Origin: Arthrobacter sp. NIO-1057
GTDB taxonomy: Bacteria; Actinomycetota; Actinomycetes; Actinomycetales; Micrococcaceae
Direction: 5' to 3'
Assembly (NCBI RefSeq): GCF_900094805.1
Contig: NZ_FMAT01000005.1
Location: 1-64,000, forward strand
DNA: 64,000 nt
In this document: piece after piece, positions 1-8,168 of the stretch
Position numbering within the stretch: position 1 is the stretch's first letter
How the letters are laid out: each line of letters starts with the position of its first letter
The notes under the pieces: generated by a model
Told to the model about the DNA's origin: nothing
Database searches by the model: none
What the model saw: only the letters and a program-made list of their open reading frames with translations
Made by a program: the position numbers and the translations under genes

Positions 1-189
1 ATGGGGCCCACGTATCATTCCACGGCGCCTCCGGCGACAGGCTTCGCTCATCAACCCTATAAGCAGTGCATGAGTGAAGCGGAGTGGGTGCAGACCTTTG
101 AGACGTGGTTGAATCAGCCACCAGACCCAGGCAGTGAACCGCCCGGTGATAGTGATGATCCACCAGGAATTGAAGACCTCGCAGCGTGA
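1..189 (+). CDS. C-terminal part of an unidentified protein (cut by window start)
   Basis: The frame is open from the first base, so this is probably the end of a longer gene. The visible 62 residues are Pro/Asp-rich towards the end (PPDPGSEPPGDSDDPPG) and end in IEDLAA. I do not recognise the family. It converges on the SWIM gene, whose stop lies 24 bases away. The ATG at base 1 is only where the window begins and should not be taken as the true start. Confidence 0.4.
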   Translation: MGPTYHSTAPPATGFAHQPYKQCMSEAEWVQTFETWLNQPPDPGSEPPGDSDDPPGIEDLAA

Positions 190-213
190 GATTGAATATC
201 AATTGAAGTCCAA

Positions 214-1023
214 CTAATCATCACCACGTATCGCTCGATAAATTGGTCGTAGTGCGGATTCAACATTTTGATTTCCGAGTTTCAAACCGGTGGCCGGGAC
301 CTGATCAATCAGCAACCCTGTTCCTTTAGCAATCACGGGCGCAGTGGAGAAGTGTCCGGCTAGATAGAAGTCCTCCAACGATTCTTCTAGCGAAATACCT
401 GCGGTTTCTTCCGCTTCTTGGCAACTTTCTGTCCCGTCCTCCAAGGCACCCAGCAGCTGTTCACGGCTGCGTCCCCTCCAAGCCAGAATGCTGAACGGAT
501 TCTCGTCAAATTGCTCGGCCACGATATAAAAGGAGGCGGCAAGATGTTTGCAAGGAACTGCAGAATCCGGGCAACTACAGTGCATTCGAAGTTCCCGCTT
601 GTTGGATGGAAATAAGGATAAACCGAGCGATGCGCACAATGGCTCGATGTCTTCAGGCATTTGGCCGTCTAACAAACTGGCCACGAACCATTGATCTTGG
701 TTCATCGCATCTTCTAATTTGTCCCATTGAGAAGCGGTGAATACTGGTAGCGCGATGCGCACCGAATATGGACGTGGCGATGAGCCTTGGACCACGGCCA
801 GAACTTCACCAGGCTCGATCTGTAGCGACACGACTTGGCCTTTGCGTGCATAGGCCCGGCCTCGAGTCAGACGAGATCCCATGCCGAAGCTTTCCATAAT
901 CCCGATAAATCGCTTGGACCACCAAGTGCTTCCGATGGCTCCCCTGGCGCTGCGTGCACGAAGCCCATTTTCGACCTTCAACGGCTGTGATTCAGGGAAG
1001 AAACCGCCAAATTTTTTACTCAC
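214..1023 (-). CDS. SWIM zinc-finger protein
   Basis: A 269-residue protein with a SWIM zinc finger: the CSC...CKH pattern lies near residues 147-158 (CxCx6CxH). The N-terminal part (ARSARGAIGSTWWSKRF, then ESFGMGSRLTRGRAYAR) matches the actinobacterial SWIM proteins that sit next to SNF2 helicases. SWIM domains bind DNA or protein partners. I chose the GTG at 1023 because it overlaps the helicase stop by eight bases (GTGAGTAA), which implies translational coupling; an alternative start further upstream at 1047 would lie inside the helicase gene. The pair probably acts together in chromatin or DNA remodelling. The exact role is unknown. Confidence 0.85.
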   Translation of the reverse strand: MSKKFGGFFPESQPLKVENGLRARSARGAIGSTWWSKRFIGIMESFGMGSRLTRGRAYARKGQVVSLQIEPGEVLAVVQGSSPRPYSVRIALPVFTASQWDKLEDAMNQDQWFVASLLDGQMPEDIEPLCASLGLSLFPSNKRELRMHCSCPDSAVPCKHLAASFYIVAEQFDENPFSILAWRGRSREQLLGALEDGTESCQEAEETAGISLEESLEDFYLAGHFSTAPVIAKGTGLLIDQVPATGLKLGNQNVESALRPIYRAIRGDD

Positions 1024-4000
1024 CGATGGCCTCCTCAGACAGTGCAAACAACTCGCGTAAGGAATCAGTCGACAATTCGGTCAGCCACCCTTCTCCATCC
1101 CCAACGACGAGATCGGCCAAGGCTTGCTTGTCTCGGATCATGGTGTCAATTCTTTCTTCAAGGGTTCCTCGACAAATGAATTTTCGAACCTGCACATTGC
1201 GACGTTGACCGATACGGAATGCCCGGTCTGTTGCTTGATTTTCGACCGCGGGGTTCCACCAACGGTCAAGGTGCAGCACATGGTTGCCAGAGGTAAGGTT
1301 CAGGCCTGTGCCACCAGCTTTGAGTGACAGTAAGAAAATAGCCGGTCGATCGGTCGATTGGAATTTATTGACCGTTTCCGTTCGTTTGGCCCTGTTCACG
1401 CCACCGTGTAGGTAGAAGATGTCCGCGTCAAAACGCGTTGCTAAATGAGGCAAGAGCATCTGAGCAAATTCGGTGTACTGGGTAAAGCACAGTGCTTTTT
1501 CACCTTCTGCAACAACTTGTTCGAGCAATGACTCAAGCTCCTGCACCTTTCCACTGCGTGCACCAACGGCAGATCCATCGTGAAGGAACTGTGCCGGGTG
1601 ATTACATACTTGCTTGAGCTTGGACATGGTCGCTAACACCAAACCGCGCCGTTCAATGCCGCTGGAGTTTTCAATCCGATCCATCATCTCTGTGAGGACC
1701 GCTTGATAGAGAGAAGCCTGCTCCGCACTAAGATTGTAGAACTGATCAATCTCGATCTTCTCCGGCAGGTCTGGCGCGATCGATGGATCCGTTTTGACAC
1801 GTCGTAAAAGATAAGGCTCGGTGATTGAACGTAGTCGTCGAGCAGCGTCGCTGTCATCGTAGCGTTCGATAGGCAGTTCATAACGATTACGGAATTCTTT
1901 GGGACCACCCAGAAGCCCAGGATTTAGGGTGTCCATCAGTGAATACAATTCATTCAATCGGTTCTCTACCGGAGTACCAGTCAAAGCGATTCGATGATGT
2001 GCCGGAATCTTCCGCAACGCCTTGGCAACGTTCGAGTGGCGGTTCTTTACCGCCTGAGCCTCATCAAAAATCAAGCGTTGCCAGGTGTACCCAACAAAAG
2101 TCTCCACATCTCGCGCCAAAGTCGAATAGGTCGTGATGACTATGTCGTTATTCGCAATGACGTGATCCCATGAGGACTGGCGGCGGCCTGACCCGTGATG
2201 AACATGCAGACGCAAATGCGGGGCAAATTTCGCGGCTTCGGCCTCCCAGTTCCCAATCAAAGACATGGGACACACCAGAAGACTCGCGCCGGTTTCGTAA
2301 TTGGCCTCCCGACGCAAAGATTCGAGGGCGAGCAGTTGAACAGTCTTCCCCAGACCCATATCATCGGCCAGACACGCGCCCAGCCCAAGGTCAGCAAGGA
2401 AGTTTAGCCAAGACAGTCCGCGCAGTTGATAGTCACGAAGGGTTGCGGCGAACTGCGCTGGTGGCTGCACCTGAACGATCTTGCTAGACGCGCTACCGTC
2501 AAGGAACGAACCGAGCCAACCATCTGCGCTGACTTCTTCCAAAACCAACGGTGCCGTTGAATGCCCGGCGGCCAATTGCAACAGTTCATTCGCGGTACCA
2601 CTGTGGTTCTCCTGGTTGGCCAGGAATTCCAAGCCCCTGCGCAGTTGTGCTTGGTCGACCGTGACCCACGTTCCGCGTAGTCGTACCAGCGAAGACTTTG
2701 CGTTTGCCAGTGCAGTCATTTCTTCTTGGGTCAGTTCAATATCGCCAAGGCTCAGGCGCCAGCGGAAGTCCAGCACTTCTTCGAGTCCAAACCTCGTTTC
2801 TGCTGCGGAGCTGTCGGCGCGCACTGCACCGGAAACCTTGAGTTTCAGCTCGGTTTGGGCGTTGTGCCAGCTGGGAAGAAGGACTTCGAAGCCGGCAGCG
2901 ATGAGATCTTCGGCCCCAACACGGAGAAATTCAGCTACCTGTTGTGCACTCAGATCGACGGCAGTGGGCTTGCTGGAACGCAGGCCTTCACGTATAGGCG
3001 GATAGACCCGGGTCGCTTTGCCCAGTTCTGCCAACAAAACTTCGCGGGGGCGCCCCAACCATTTGGTTAGGCTGGTCTCCTCGTCCCAAATTTGCCCAGA
3101 TTGCACGAGCAGGCTCGGGTCAATCGTAGAGCGTAGCGAGAATTCGAGCCGGAACTGCGACTCGGTTTCGCTCAAATGCAGCACCAGGTTGGCCGCGGGT
3201 TGAGCAGGGTGGAGATACTCGTCCCACACGCCAAGGGCCTGATCCAGCTGCCGCATTTCGTTTTCGCTTGCGTGTACCAATCGATTGCTCTCTGATAACG
3301 CTTCAACCCAGGCAACGGTAGCCGTCGTAGTGGATCGACTTCCCAATCTCACTAATGATCGGTGACTGGTTCGTTGTCTCACGGCCGCGTCCACCAACAA
3401 ACTCAGCATGCTGCTAAAGAGTTGCCCCTGATGTTCTGAGCCCTCGGCTGACCTGAATCCTGCTGGCATCGCATGACGTAATTCGGCGGCGCGGCGAGCA
3501 TCTACACCTCGTAAGACCGGCAACCATCGCGATTCAGGAATGTGATTCGCGAGGCCAGCATCGATCCATTGCACCTCCGGCAGGACCCTTCCTCGACGCA
3601 CTAAATCATCAGCGAATTCGAGAACGGCCCGCAGGTACTTTACTGACGGGGCAGCAAGGTAGTCTCCATGATGTCCCGTGCTCATGAGGTCCGCAAGGGC
3701 GCTAGTCTCGGCTGAATCGGTGAGTACGGTTGAGGTCAATTCCTGAGGCTCCAGCCACAATACCGGTACGTTCCACCCGCGAAGTTCCAGTTCCTTGGCC
3801 GATGCCCGACGAGGTTTAGCGCGAATGAGGTACGGCGAATCAACTGGAGCTGTTCCCCGTGATGGCAAACGCAGGTGGGCAGGTTCTACCTGTGCAGGCA
3901 GCAGATGCTGCAGTGATTTCTCGCCCGCAGCAAAAGGATGCGACGTGACCCCACGTGCACGCGAGGCGCCGGCAGTTGGAAGGTCGCTGTCTTCCGCCCA

Positions 4001-4048
4001 TAGCCCGGGACCGTCAAGGATCGAAAAGATTGCATGTACGAGAAACAC
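1016..4048 (-). CDS. SNF2-family DEAD/DEAH-type helicase
   Basis: About 1010 residues, close in length and sequence to the mycobacterial HepA/SNF2 protein. The N-terminal half is the SNF2-associated region. The C-terminal half holds Walker A (DDMGLGKT, about residue 566), the DEAQ box (about 661), motif III LTGTPVENR, and motif VI QATDRAFRIGQRR (about 937). It is an ATP-driven DNA translocase. The open frame runs on upstream to 4204 but would then cross the tRNA gene and its terminator. The GTG at 4048 gives a start aligned with the mycobacterial protein (GLWAEDSDL about 20 residues in). No good ribosome site is visible, so the exact start is uncertain. It is co-transcribed with the SWIM gene. 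Confidence 0.88.
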   Translation of the reverse strand: MFLVHAIFSILDGPGLWAEDSDLPTAGASRARGVTSHPFAAGEKSLQHLLPAQVEPAHLRLPSRGTAPVDSPYLIRAKPRRASAKELELRGWNVPVLWLEPQELTSTVLTDSAETSALADLMSTGHHGDYLAAPSVKYLRAVLEFADDLVRRGRVLPEVQWIDAGLANHIPESRWLPVLRGVDARRAAELRHAMPAGFRSAEGSEHQGQLFSSMLSLLVDAAVRQRTSHRSLVRLGSRSTTTATVAWVEALSESNRLVHASENEMRQLDQALGVWDEYLHPAQPAANLVLHLSETESQFRLEFSLRSTIDPSLLVQSGQIWDEETSLTKWLGRPREVLLAELGKATRVYPPIREGLRSSKPTAVDLSAQQVAEFLRVGAEDLIAAGFEVLLPSWHNAQTELKLKVSGAVRADSSAAETRFGLEEVLDFRWRLSLGDIELTQEEMTALANAKSSLVRLRGTWVTVDQAQLRRGLEFLANQENHSGTANELLQLAAGHSTAPLVLEEVSADGWLGSFLDGSASSKIVQVQPPAQFAATLRDYQLRGLSWLNFLADLGLGACLADDMGLGKTVQLLALESLRREANYETGASLLVCPMSLIGNWEAEAAKFAPHLRLHVHHGSGRRQSSWDHVIANNDIVITTYSTLARDVETFVGYTWQRLIFDEAQAVKNRHSNVAKALRKIPAHHRIALTGTPVENRLNELYSLMDTLNPGLLGGPKEFRNRYELPIERYDDSDAARRLRSITEPYLLRRVKTDPSIAPDLPEKIEIDQFYNLSAEQASLYQAVLTEMMDRIENSSGIERRGLVLATMSKLKQVCNHPAQFLHDGSAVGARSGKVQELESLLEQVVAEGEKALCFTQYTEFAQMLLPHLATRFDADIFYLHGGVNRAKRTETVNKFQSTDRPAIFLLSLKAGGTGLNLTSGNHVLHLDRWWNPAVENQATDRAFRIGQRRNVQVRKFICRGTLEERIDTMIRDKQALADLVVGDGEGWLTELSTDSLRELFALSEEAIGE

Positions 4049-4117
4049 ACTTAAGACTCTAGCGGTTGAGTCCTTGTCGACAGCAAGTATCAAATGAGAG
4101 TCAAAGTACCGGGAAAC

Positions 4118-4151
4118 AAAAATCTCCTGATCTTTTGACCAGGAGATTTTT
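4118..4151 (-). terminator. Terminator of tRNA-Ala
   Basis: Inverted repeat with arms AAAAATCTCCTG and CAGGAGATTTTT around a 10-base loop. On the minus strand it ends in a T-run, directly downstream of the tRNA gene. The flanking A/T runs make it usable in both directions. Confidence 0.8.
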
Positions 4152-4159
4152 ATTGGATT

Positions 4160-4235
4160 TGGTGGAGGTAAGGGGATTCGAACCCCTGACCTTCTGCATG
4201 CCATGCAGACGCGCTACCAACTGCGCCATACCCCC
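4160..4235 (-). tRNA. tRNA-Ala (GGC anticodon)
   Basis: Read on the minus strand, a full 76-base cloverleaf is visible: acceptor GGGGGTA pairing with TACCTCC (one G-T pair), D-arm GCGCAGTTGGTAGCGC, anticodon stem TCTGC/GCAGA with loop ATGGCAT (anticodon GGC), the T-arm with GGTTCGAATCC, discriminator A and an encoded CCA end. A terminator follows. Confidence 0.95.
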
Positions 4236-4426
4236 AAGAGAGTTTGACTCGCCGGTATTTCTACCGGTGAACCGAGATAAAACTCTACCGGAGGACTCGG
4301 AAAACACCAAATTGAGCTTCGGAGACCCTGATCACATCAAAGGTGTTCTAATTGTCGAACGGCAGTGGTAAGAATGATCTCGGAACCGATCGGTTCCACC
4401 AAATTTTCAGCGAAAGGCACGATCTC

Positions 4427-4852
4427 ATGGCCATAGGAATGACCCCGTACCTTCGCTTCGCCGGTGACGCCCGCGAAGCCATGGAATTCTACAACTCAGC
4501 GCTGGGTGGCGAACTGTCGATGATGACCTTCCAAGAAGGCATGAACGACGGCAACCCAGCTACCGCGGACCTGATCATGCACTCTTCGCTTTTCATTGAG
4601 CGCGGCATTCACCTGATGGCCTCGGACACTCCTCCGGAGATGAACGTGACCGGCAATGGCGTGATCGCGTTGAGCAGCGATGCCACCGAAGAAGCCGACG
4701 ACGCAGTGCTTAGCAAATGGTGGGAAGCACTGTCCGCCGGCTCAACCATCGAAGTACCTTTGGATAAGGCCCCCTGGGGCGACTCTTTCGGTCAGCTTCG
4801 CGACAAATTCGGCGTGGTGTGGATGTTCAACATCTCCGCGGTACGCGACTAA
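4427..4852 (+). CDS. VOC-family (PhnB-like) glyoxalase/bleomycin-resistance fold protein
   Basis: A 141-residue single-domain protein of the PhnB/3-dmu-9_3-mt type. It begins TPYLRFAGDAREAMEFY and ends with the typical PWGDSFGQLRDKFGVVWMFN. Members of this vicinal-oxygen-chelate family are dimers whose substrates are rarely known; this one cannot be assigned a reaction. Start chosen at 4427, with AAAGG about ten bases upstream; the frame is open further upstream without a convincing start. It converges on the MFS gene with only four bases between stops. Confidence 0.85.
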   Translation: MAIGMTPYLRFAGDAREAMEFYNSALGGELSMMTFQEGMNDGNPATADLIMHSSLFIERGIHLMASDTPPEMNVTGNGVIALSSDATEEADDAVLSKWWEALSAGSTIEVPLDKAPWGDSFGQLRDKFGVVWMFNISAVRD

Positions 4853-4856
4853 TGAG

Positions 4857-6083
4857 CTAGTCAATCACGGTGCGTTCGTGGGCTGCGATTGCGTCGCGGC
4901 CCACGAGCAAGCCAATCTTCTTGGCACGCGCCTGAGTGATCAACGCAATCAATAGGCCCAGAACAGCCAGGCCTGCGCCCACAACTGATGGTGCACGGTA
5001 ACCGAAACCAGCAGAAATCACTGCTGCGCCCAGAGCAGCACCCAAAGCATTGGCCACATTCAGTGCCGAGTGGTTCAGCGATGCTGCCAAGGACTGAGCG
5101 TGTGGCGCTGAATCCATGAGCAAGGTCTGCAGGCTTGGCGTTAAGAGCGAACCTACAGCTCCAAGAATGAAGACCATAATCATGGTCGGAATAATCCATG
5201 TTGCCACGGCGGCAAAGATCAGCATCGCCCCGGCCATCAGTACGCTGGAGAGCTTGATTGCACCGAAAACAGACCAGTCGGCGAGGCGTCCACCGGCCAG
5301 AGAACCGACGACCATGCCCAGCCCATAGAGGGCTAACGCAATCGGCACCAGGGTAATTTTCAGCCCCGACTCTTCGGTCAGCGTCGGGGAAATGTAGGAG
5401 TACACCGCGAAGAAGCCACCGAAACCGACGATACCGGTAGCCATGGCCAACCACACCTGTGGGCTCTTCAGCGCAGTGAGTTCGCGTCGCACGCTAGCAC
5501 CAGGTTCGGCCTTGCGCCACGGAACGAAGAGGGTGATCAAGACCGCGGTCAGGACACCGACGAGTGCAACAGCGTAGAACATTGAGCGCCAGCCGACTTG
5601 CTGTCCGAGCATGGTCACCAACGGGACACCACCCACATTGGCCACCGACAATCCCAGCATGACCCAAGCAATGGCGCGACCACGCATGGTGCCAGGCACA
5701 AGGCTTCCAGCCAGTACGCCGGCCAGACCGAAGTAGGCGCCGTGGGGTAGCCCGGCAAGGAAACGGGTAATCACCATGGTGTTGTAGTCCGGCGCAAATG
5801 CCGAAGAAAGGTTCGCCACAGTGAAGAAGAGGATCAATAGCTGTACCGCACGTTTGCGTGGGATTTTGGCGGCGATCGCGGTGAGTACTGGCGCGCCGAC
5901 CACCACGCCGATGGCGTAGGAGCTGATCATGAGGCCCATTTGCGAGTTGCTGACACCAAGGTCAGTGGCGCCTTCTTGAAGAAGGCCCATCATCGAAAAT
6001 TCGGTAACGCCGATGCCAAATCCACCCATGGCCAGGGCGAGGATCGCCAGTAGTAGTTTTCCGCCGGAAAGGTAGGCAGTCAT
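4857..6083 (-). CDS. MFS transporter, AraJ/DHA1 type
   Basis: 408 residues with about 12 hydrophobic segments. The first helix carries GGFGIGVTEFSMMGLL, the hallmark of the DHA1 (AraJ/YdhP-like) efflux group, and RFLAGLPHGAYFG is the conserved motif after TM4. Likely a proton-driven exporter in the inner membrane; the substrate is not predictable. The ATG at 6083 has GAGAA a few bases upstream. It stands alone on its strand. Confidence 0.85.
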   Translation of the reverse strand: MTAYLSGGKLLLAILALAMGGFGIGVTEFSMMGLLQEGATDLGVSNSQMGLMISSYAIGVVVGAPVLTAIAAKIPRKRAVQLLILFFTVANLSSAFAPDYNTMVITRFLAGLPHGAYFGLAGVLAGSLVPGTMRGRAIAWVMLGLSVANVGGVPLVTMLGQQVGWRSMFYAVALVGVLTAVLITLFVPWRKAEPGASVRRELTALKSPQVWLAMATGIVGFGGFFAVYSYISPTLTEESGLKITLVPIALALYGLGMVVGSLAGGRLADWSVFGAIKLSSVLMAGAMLIFAAVATWIIPTMIMVFILGAVGSLLTPSLQTLLMDSAPHAQSLAASLNHSALNVANALGAALGAAVISAGFGYRAPSVVGAGLAVLGLLIALITQARAKKIGLLVGRDAIAAHERTVID

Positions 6084-6226
6084 TCAGTTCTCAATTCTTG
6101 GCTGGTGCGTGATGGCGGCTTCCTCGGCGCTCTTCTTCAATGGTAGTGACTGTGGCAAATCATCGCGGTACTTCTCCAGCTGAAAATTACGAATCCCACA
6201 GTATTTTGTGCCACTGTTTAAGTCCT

Positions 6227-7168
6227 ATGTCTCATGCATCGCCCCACCGCCTCTCGGCCTCGCTGATTATCGCGAGGATCTTCTTCATTCTGCTCTGCAT
6301 AGCGCTGGCAGTGTTGATGGTATTCCACCAGCAGATCCCCGATGTCCTGGGTCTGGGCCTGGTCGTAGACAACCTTGCGCCCTGGGCCGGACTTGGCATC
6401 CCGGTGCTGTTGCTCATTGCCCTCGTGGTGCGCGGCCGAGCCAGTTTTATCGGATTGCTGGTTCCGGTGGTGGTGTGGTCGGTACTCTTTGGGCCACAAT
6501 TTATTCCTTCGGCCCAGCGTGCACCGCAGGCTGCCTTGCAGATCGCCACGCAGAATGTTCATGAGTCGGCCGGCGTGCAGGCAGCTCGGGAACTGGCCGA
6601 TGCCGGGGCCCAGGTCATCACGCTGCAGGAAATCGGCGAAGGGCAAGAAGATCAGATCAGCGAAGAGCTGGCGAGCACCCACCCTTACCGCTATATGGTC
6701 AGCACCGTGGGAGTGTGGAGCGCCTACCCACTGAAGAATGCGCAACCGCTGGATCTTGGGCTCGGCTGGAACCGCGCCCTACGGGTTGATGTGAATACCG
6801 ATCACGGCGTGGTGCGCCTCTACACGGTGCATGCCGCGTCGGCGCGACCTACCGGGCACGAAGAACGCGATGCCATGCTCGCCTCCCTGGCCCAGTACGT
6901 TCAAGATGATACGTCTCAAAAGATTGTGGCCGCCGGAGACTTTAATGCCACGAGCACGGACCGACACTTCGCCCCGATGGCAGCCGCCTTGCAAGAAGCG
7001 AAATACAGCGATTGGGGTCTGGCGATGACTTGGCCGCGCTCCCCCTTCCCCGCCTTGGGGATCGACCACGTCATGATGCGCGGGGTCAGCTCCGCGGGGC
7101 TGCAGCGTGCAGCCATCGGCGATTCGGACCATTACGCCCTGCAGGCCACCATCGATCTTGCTAGCTGA
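6227..7168 (+). CDS. Membrane-anchored endonuclease/exonuclease/phosphatase (EEP) family protein
   Basis: 313 residues. Three hydrophobic helices occupy roughly residues 13-95 and are followed by an EEP domain. Visible catalytic motifs are the metal-binding Glu in LQEIGEG (about 134), GDFN (about 238), GIDHVM and the terminal SDH (about 301). The domain should face outside the membrane, as in other actinobacterial EEP proteins with three N-terminal helices. The substrate could be a phosphodiester, a lipid phosphate or a nucleic acid. I start at the ATG at 6227 (MSHASPHRL) because it gives a short cytoplasmic tail before TM1; an upstream in-frame start at 6140 adds 29 unlikely residues. Confidence 0.82.
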   Translation: MSHASPHRLSASLIIARIFFILLCIALAVLMVFHQQIPDVLGLGLVVDNLAPWAGLGIPVLLLIALVVRGRASFIGLLVPVVVWSVLFGPQFIPSAQRAPQAALQIATQNVHESAGVQAARELADAGAQVITLQEIGEGQEDQISEELASTHPYRYMVSTVGVWSAYPLKNAQPLDLGLGWNRALRVDVNTDHGVVRLYTVHAASARPTGHEERDAMLASLAQYVQDDTSQKIVAAGDFNATSTDRHFAPMAAALQEAKYSDWGLAMTWPRSPFPALGIDHVMMRGVSSAGLQRAAIGDSDHYALQATIDLAS

Positions 7169-7180
7169 CTAGTTAGCAAG

Positions 7181-7855
7181 CTAGTTTGCAGGCAGGCCGG
7201 TTTGGCGCAGGGTGATATTGATGCGCCCGGAACCCAAGCGGCACCCGGCCGGTGCGGTACCGGGATGGATTTTGCTCACCGAGTGGTACGCAAAACGCGC
7301 CGGGCCATCGAAGATGAACAGGTCCCCGGAAGCCAGCCGGATCTCCTGCCACGGCCGATTGCGATTTTCGGTATTGCCCAGGCGGAAGGTGGCCGAGTCT
7401 CCGATAGACAGGGATACCAGCGGCGCATTAATACGTTCCTCGGCGTCTTGATGCATTCCCATGGTGGCGTGATGATCATAAAAATTGACGATCGCGGCGT
7501 CGGGAACATAGCTGGCGGCGTACTGGGCATCACCGGTGGCCTCGGCCACGGCCTGCTGTCCTAGTCGCACCAGCCATTGTTCCATGGGTGCCACCGGTGC
7601 ACCGCCGAGATCGTCGGCGGTTTTTGAATAGCGGTTGGGGCTCCAATGCCAGCCCAAACTCAGTGATTGCACACTCATGGGATGACCATTAATGTGCGTG
7701 TGGTGTGGCGGTACCGGTCCGCGTCCCCACTGGAAAAAGCGTGCGACGATCCAATCCTGCGCGGCGACAGATAGCCAACCGGGCAAGTGCCACGCGCCGG
7801 GACGCACTTGTCCCCCGGTGCGGGTCAAGGCGCTGTCATCAAAGAGCGAGTCCAT
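7181..7855 (-). CDS. alkB: AlkB-type 2-oxoglutarate/Fe(II) dioxygenase
   Basis: 224 residues. It holds the iron-binding triad HxD...H (H135, D137 in MHQDAEE; H191 in AYHSVSKI) and the 2-oxoglutarate-binding RINITLR near the C-terminus. AlkB removes alkyl groups from N1-methyladenine and N3-methylcytosine by oxidative demethylation. The start at 7855 (MDSLFDDSAL) matches family N-termini; the frame stays open 41 codons further upstream. Its stop faces the stop of the EEP gene 12 bases away. Confidence 0.9.
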   Translation of the reverse strand: MDSLFDDSALTRTGGQVRPGAWHLPGWLSVAAQDWIVARFFQWGRGPVPPHHTHINGHPMSVQSLSLGWHWSPNRYSKTADDLGGAPVAPMEQWLVRLGQQAVAEATGDAQYAASYVPDAAIVNFYDHHATMGMHQDAEERINAPLVSLSIGDSATFRLGNTENRNRPWQEIRLASGDLFIFDGPARFAYHSVSKIHPGTAPAGCRLGSGRINITLRQTGLPAN

Positions 7856-8039
7856 GCACCCAGCGTGCCCGTTGCAGGCATCGGTCGGCAAGCTCCTGCG
7901 TATTCGCTCACTGAATTTGGCAGGTTGCCGGCCTCGTGCCTTGCAACACTTTATGACATTAATGACCTTGTGTTTCATCGCGCCGACTCGGACATTTCCA
8001 AAAGGTTAACCTTTGGGCTAAAACCGAGTTATTCCGTTT

Positions 8040-8066
8040 GAAACATTTGCGATACCTACGGGAAAA
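8040..8066 (+). promoter_or_regulatory. Possible GlnR-type nitrogen-control site
   Basis: The sequence reads GAAAC-n6-GATAC-n6-GAAAA. This resembles the GaAAC-n6-GTnAC-n6-GAAAC spacing of actinobacterial GlnR boxes. It lies about 50 bases upstream of the leader ORF before cobA and the NnaR-like gene, which belong to nitrite assimilation in relatives. Match by eye only. Confidence 0.35.
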
Positions 8067-8114
8067 GCGCGGGCTCTACGCTGATAAGCACCCACTTATT
8101 CCAAGGAGCATCCC

Positions 8115-8168
8115 ATGTCATTGAGGGAAAACCAGCAAGGCTCAACGCAAGGATCGCAGCAATCATGA
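8115..8168 (+). CDS. 17-codon leader ORF coupled to cobA
   Basis: ATG at 8115 follows an excellent ribosome site (AAGGAG, seven bases upstream). It encodes MSLRENQQGSTQGSQQS and stops at a TGA that overlaps the cobA start (ATGA). cobA has no ribosome site of its own, so its translation probably depends on ribosomes finishing this leader. It is either a regulatory leader or the stub of a lost upstream gene. Confidence 0.5.
   Translation: MSLRENQQGSTQGSQQS

Noticed and set aside
4049-4204. N-terminal extension of the SNF2 helicase to 4204
   Set aside because: It would run through the tRNA-Ala gene and its terminator, and it lacks similarity to family N-termini.
4160-4235. tRNA-Ala as an integration site
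   Set aside because: No repeat of the tRNA 3' end was seen elsewhere in the window, and both sides hold ordinary chromosomal genes.
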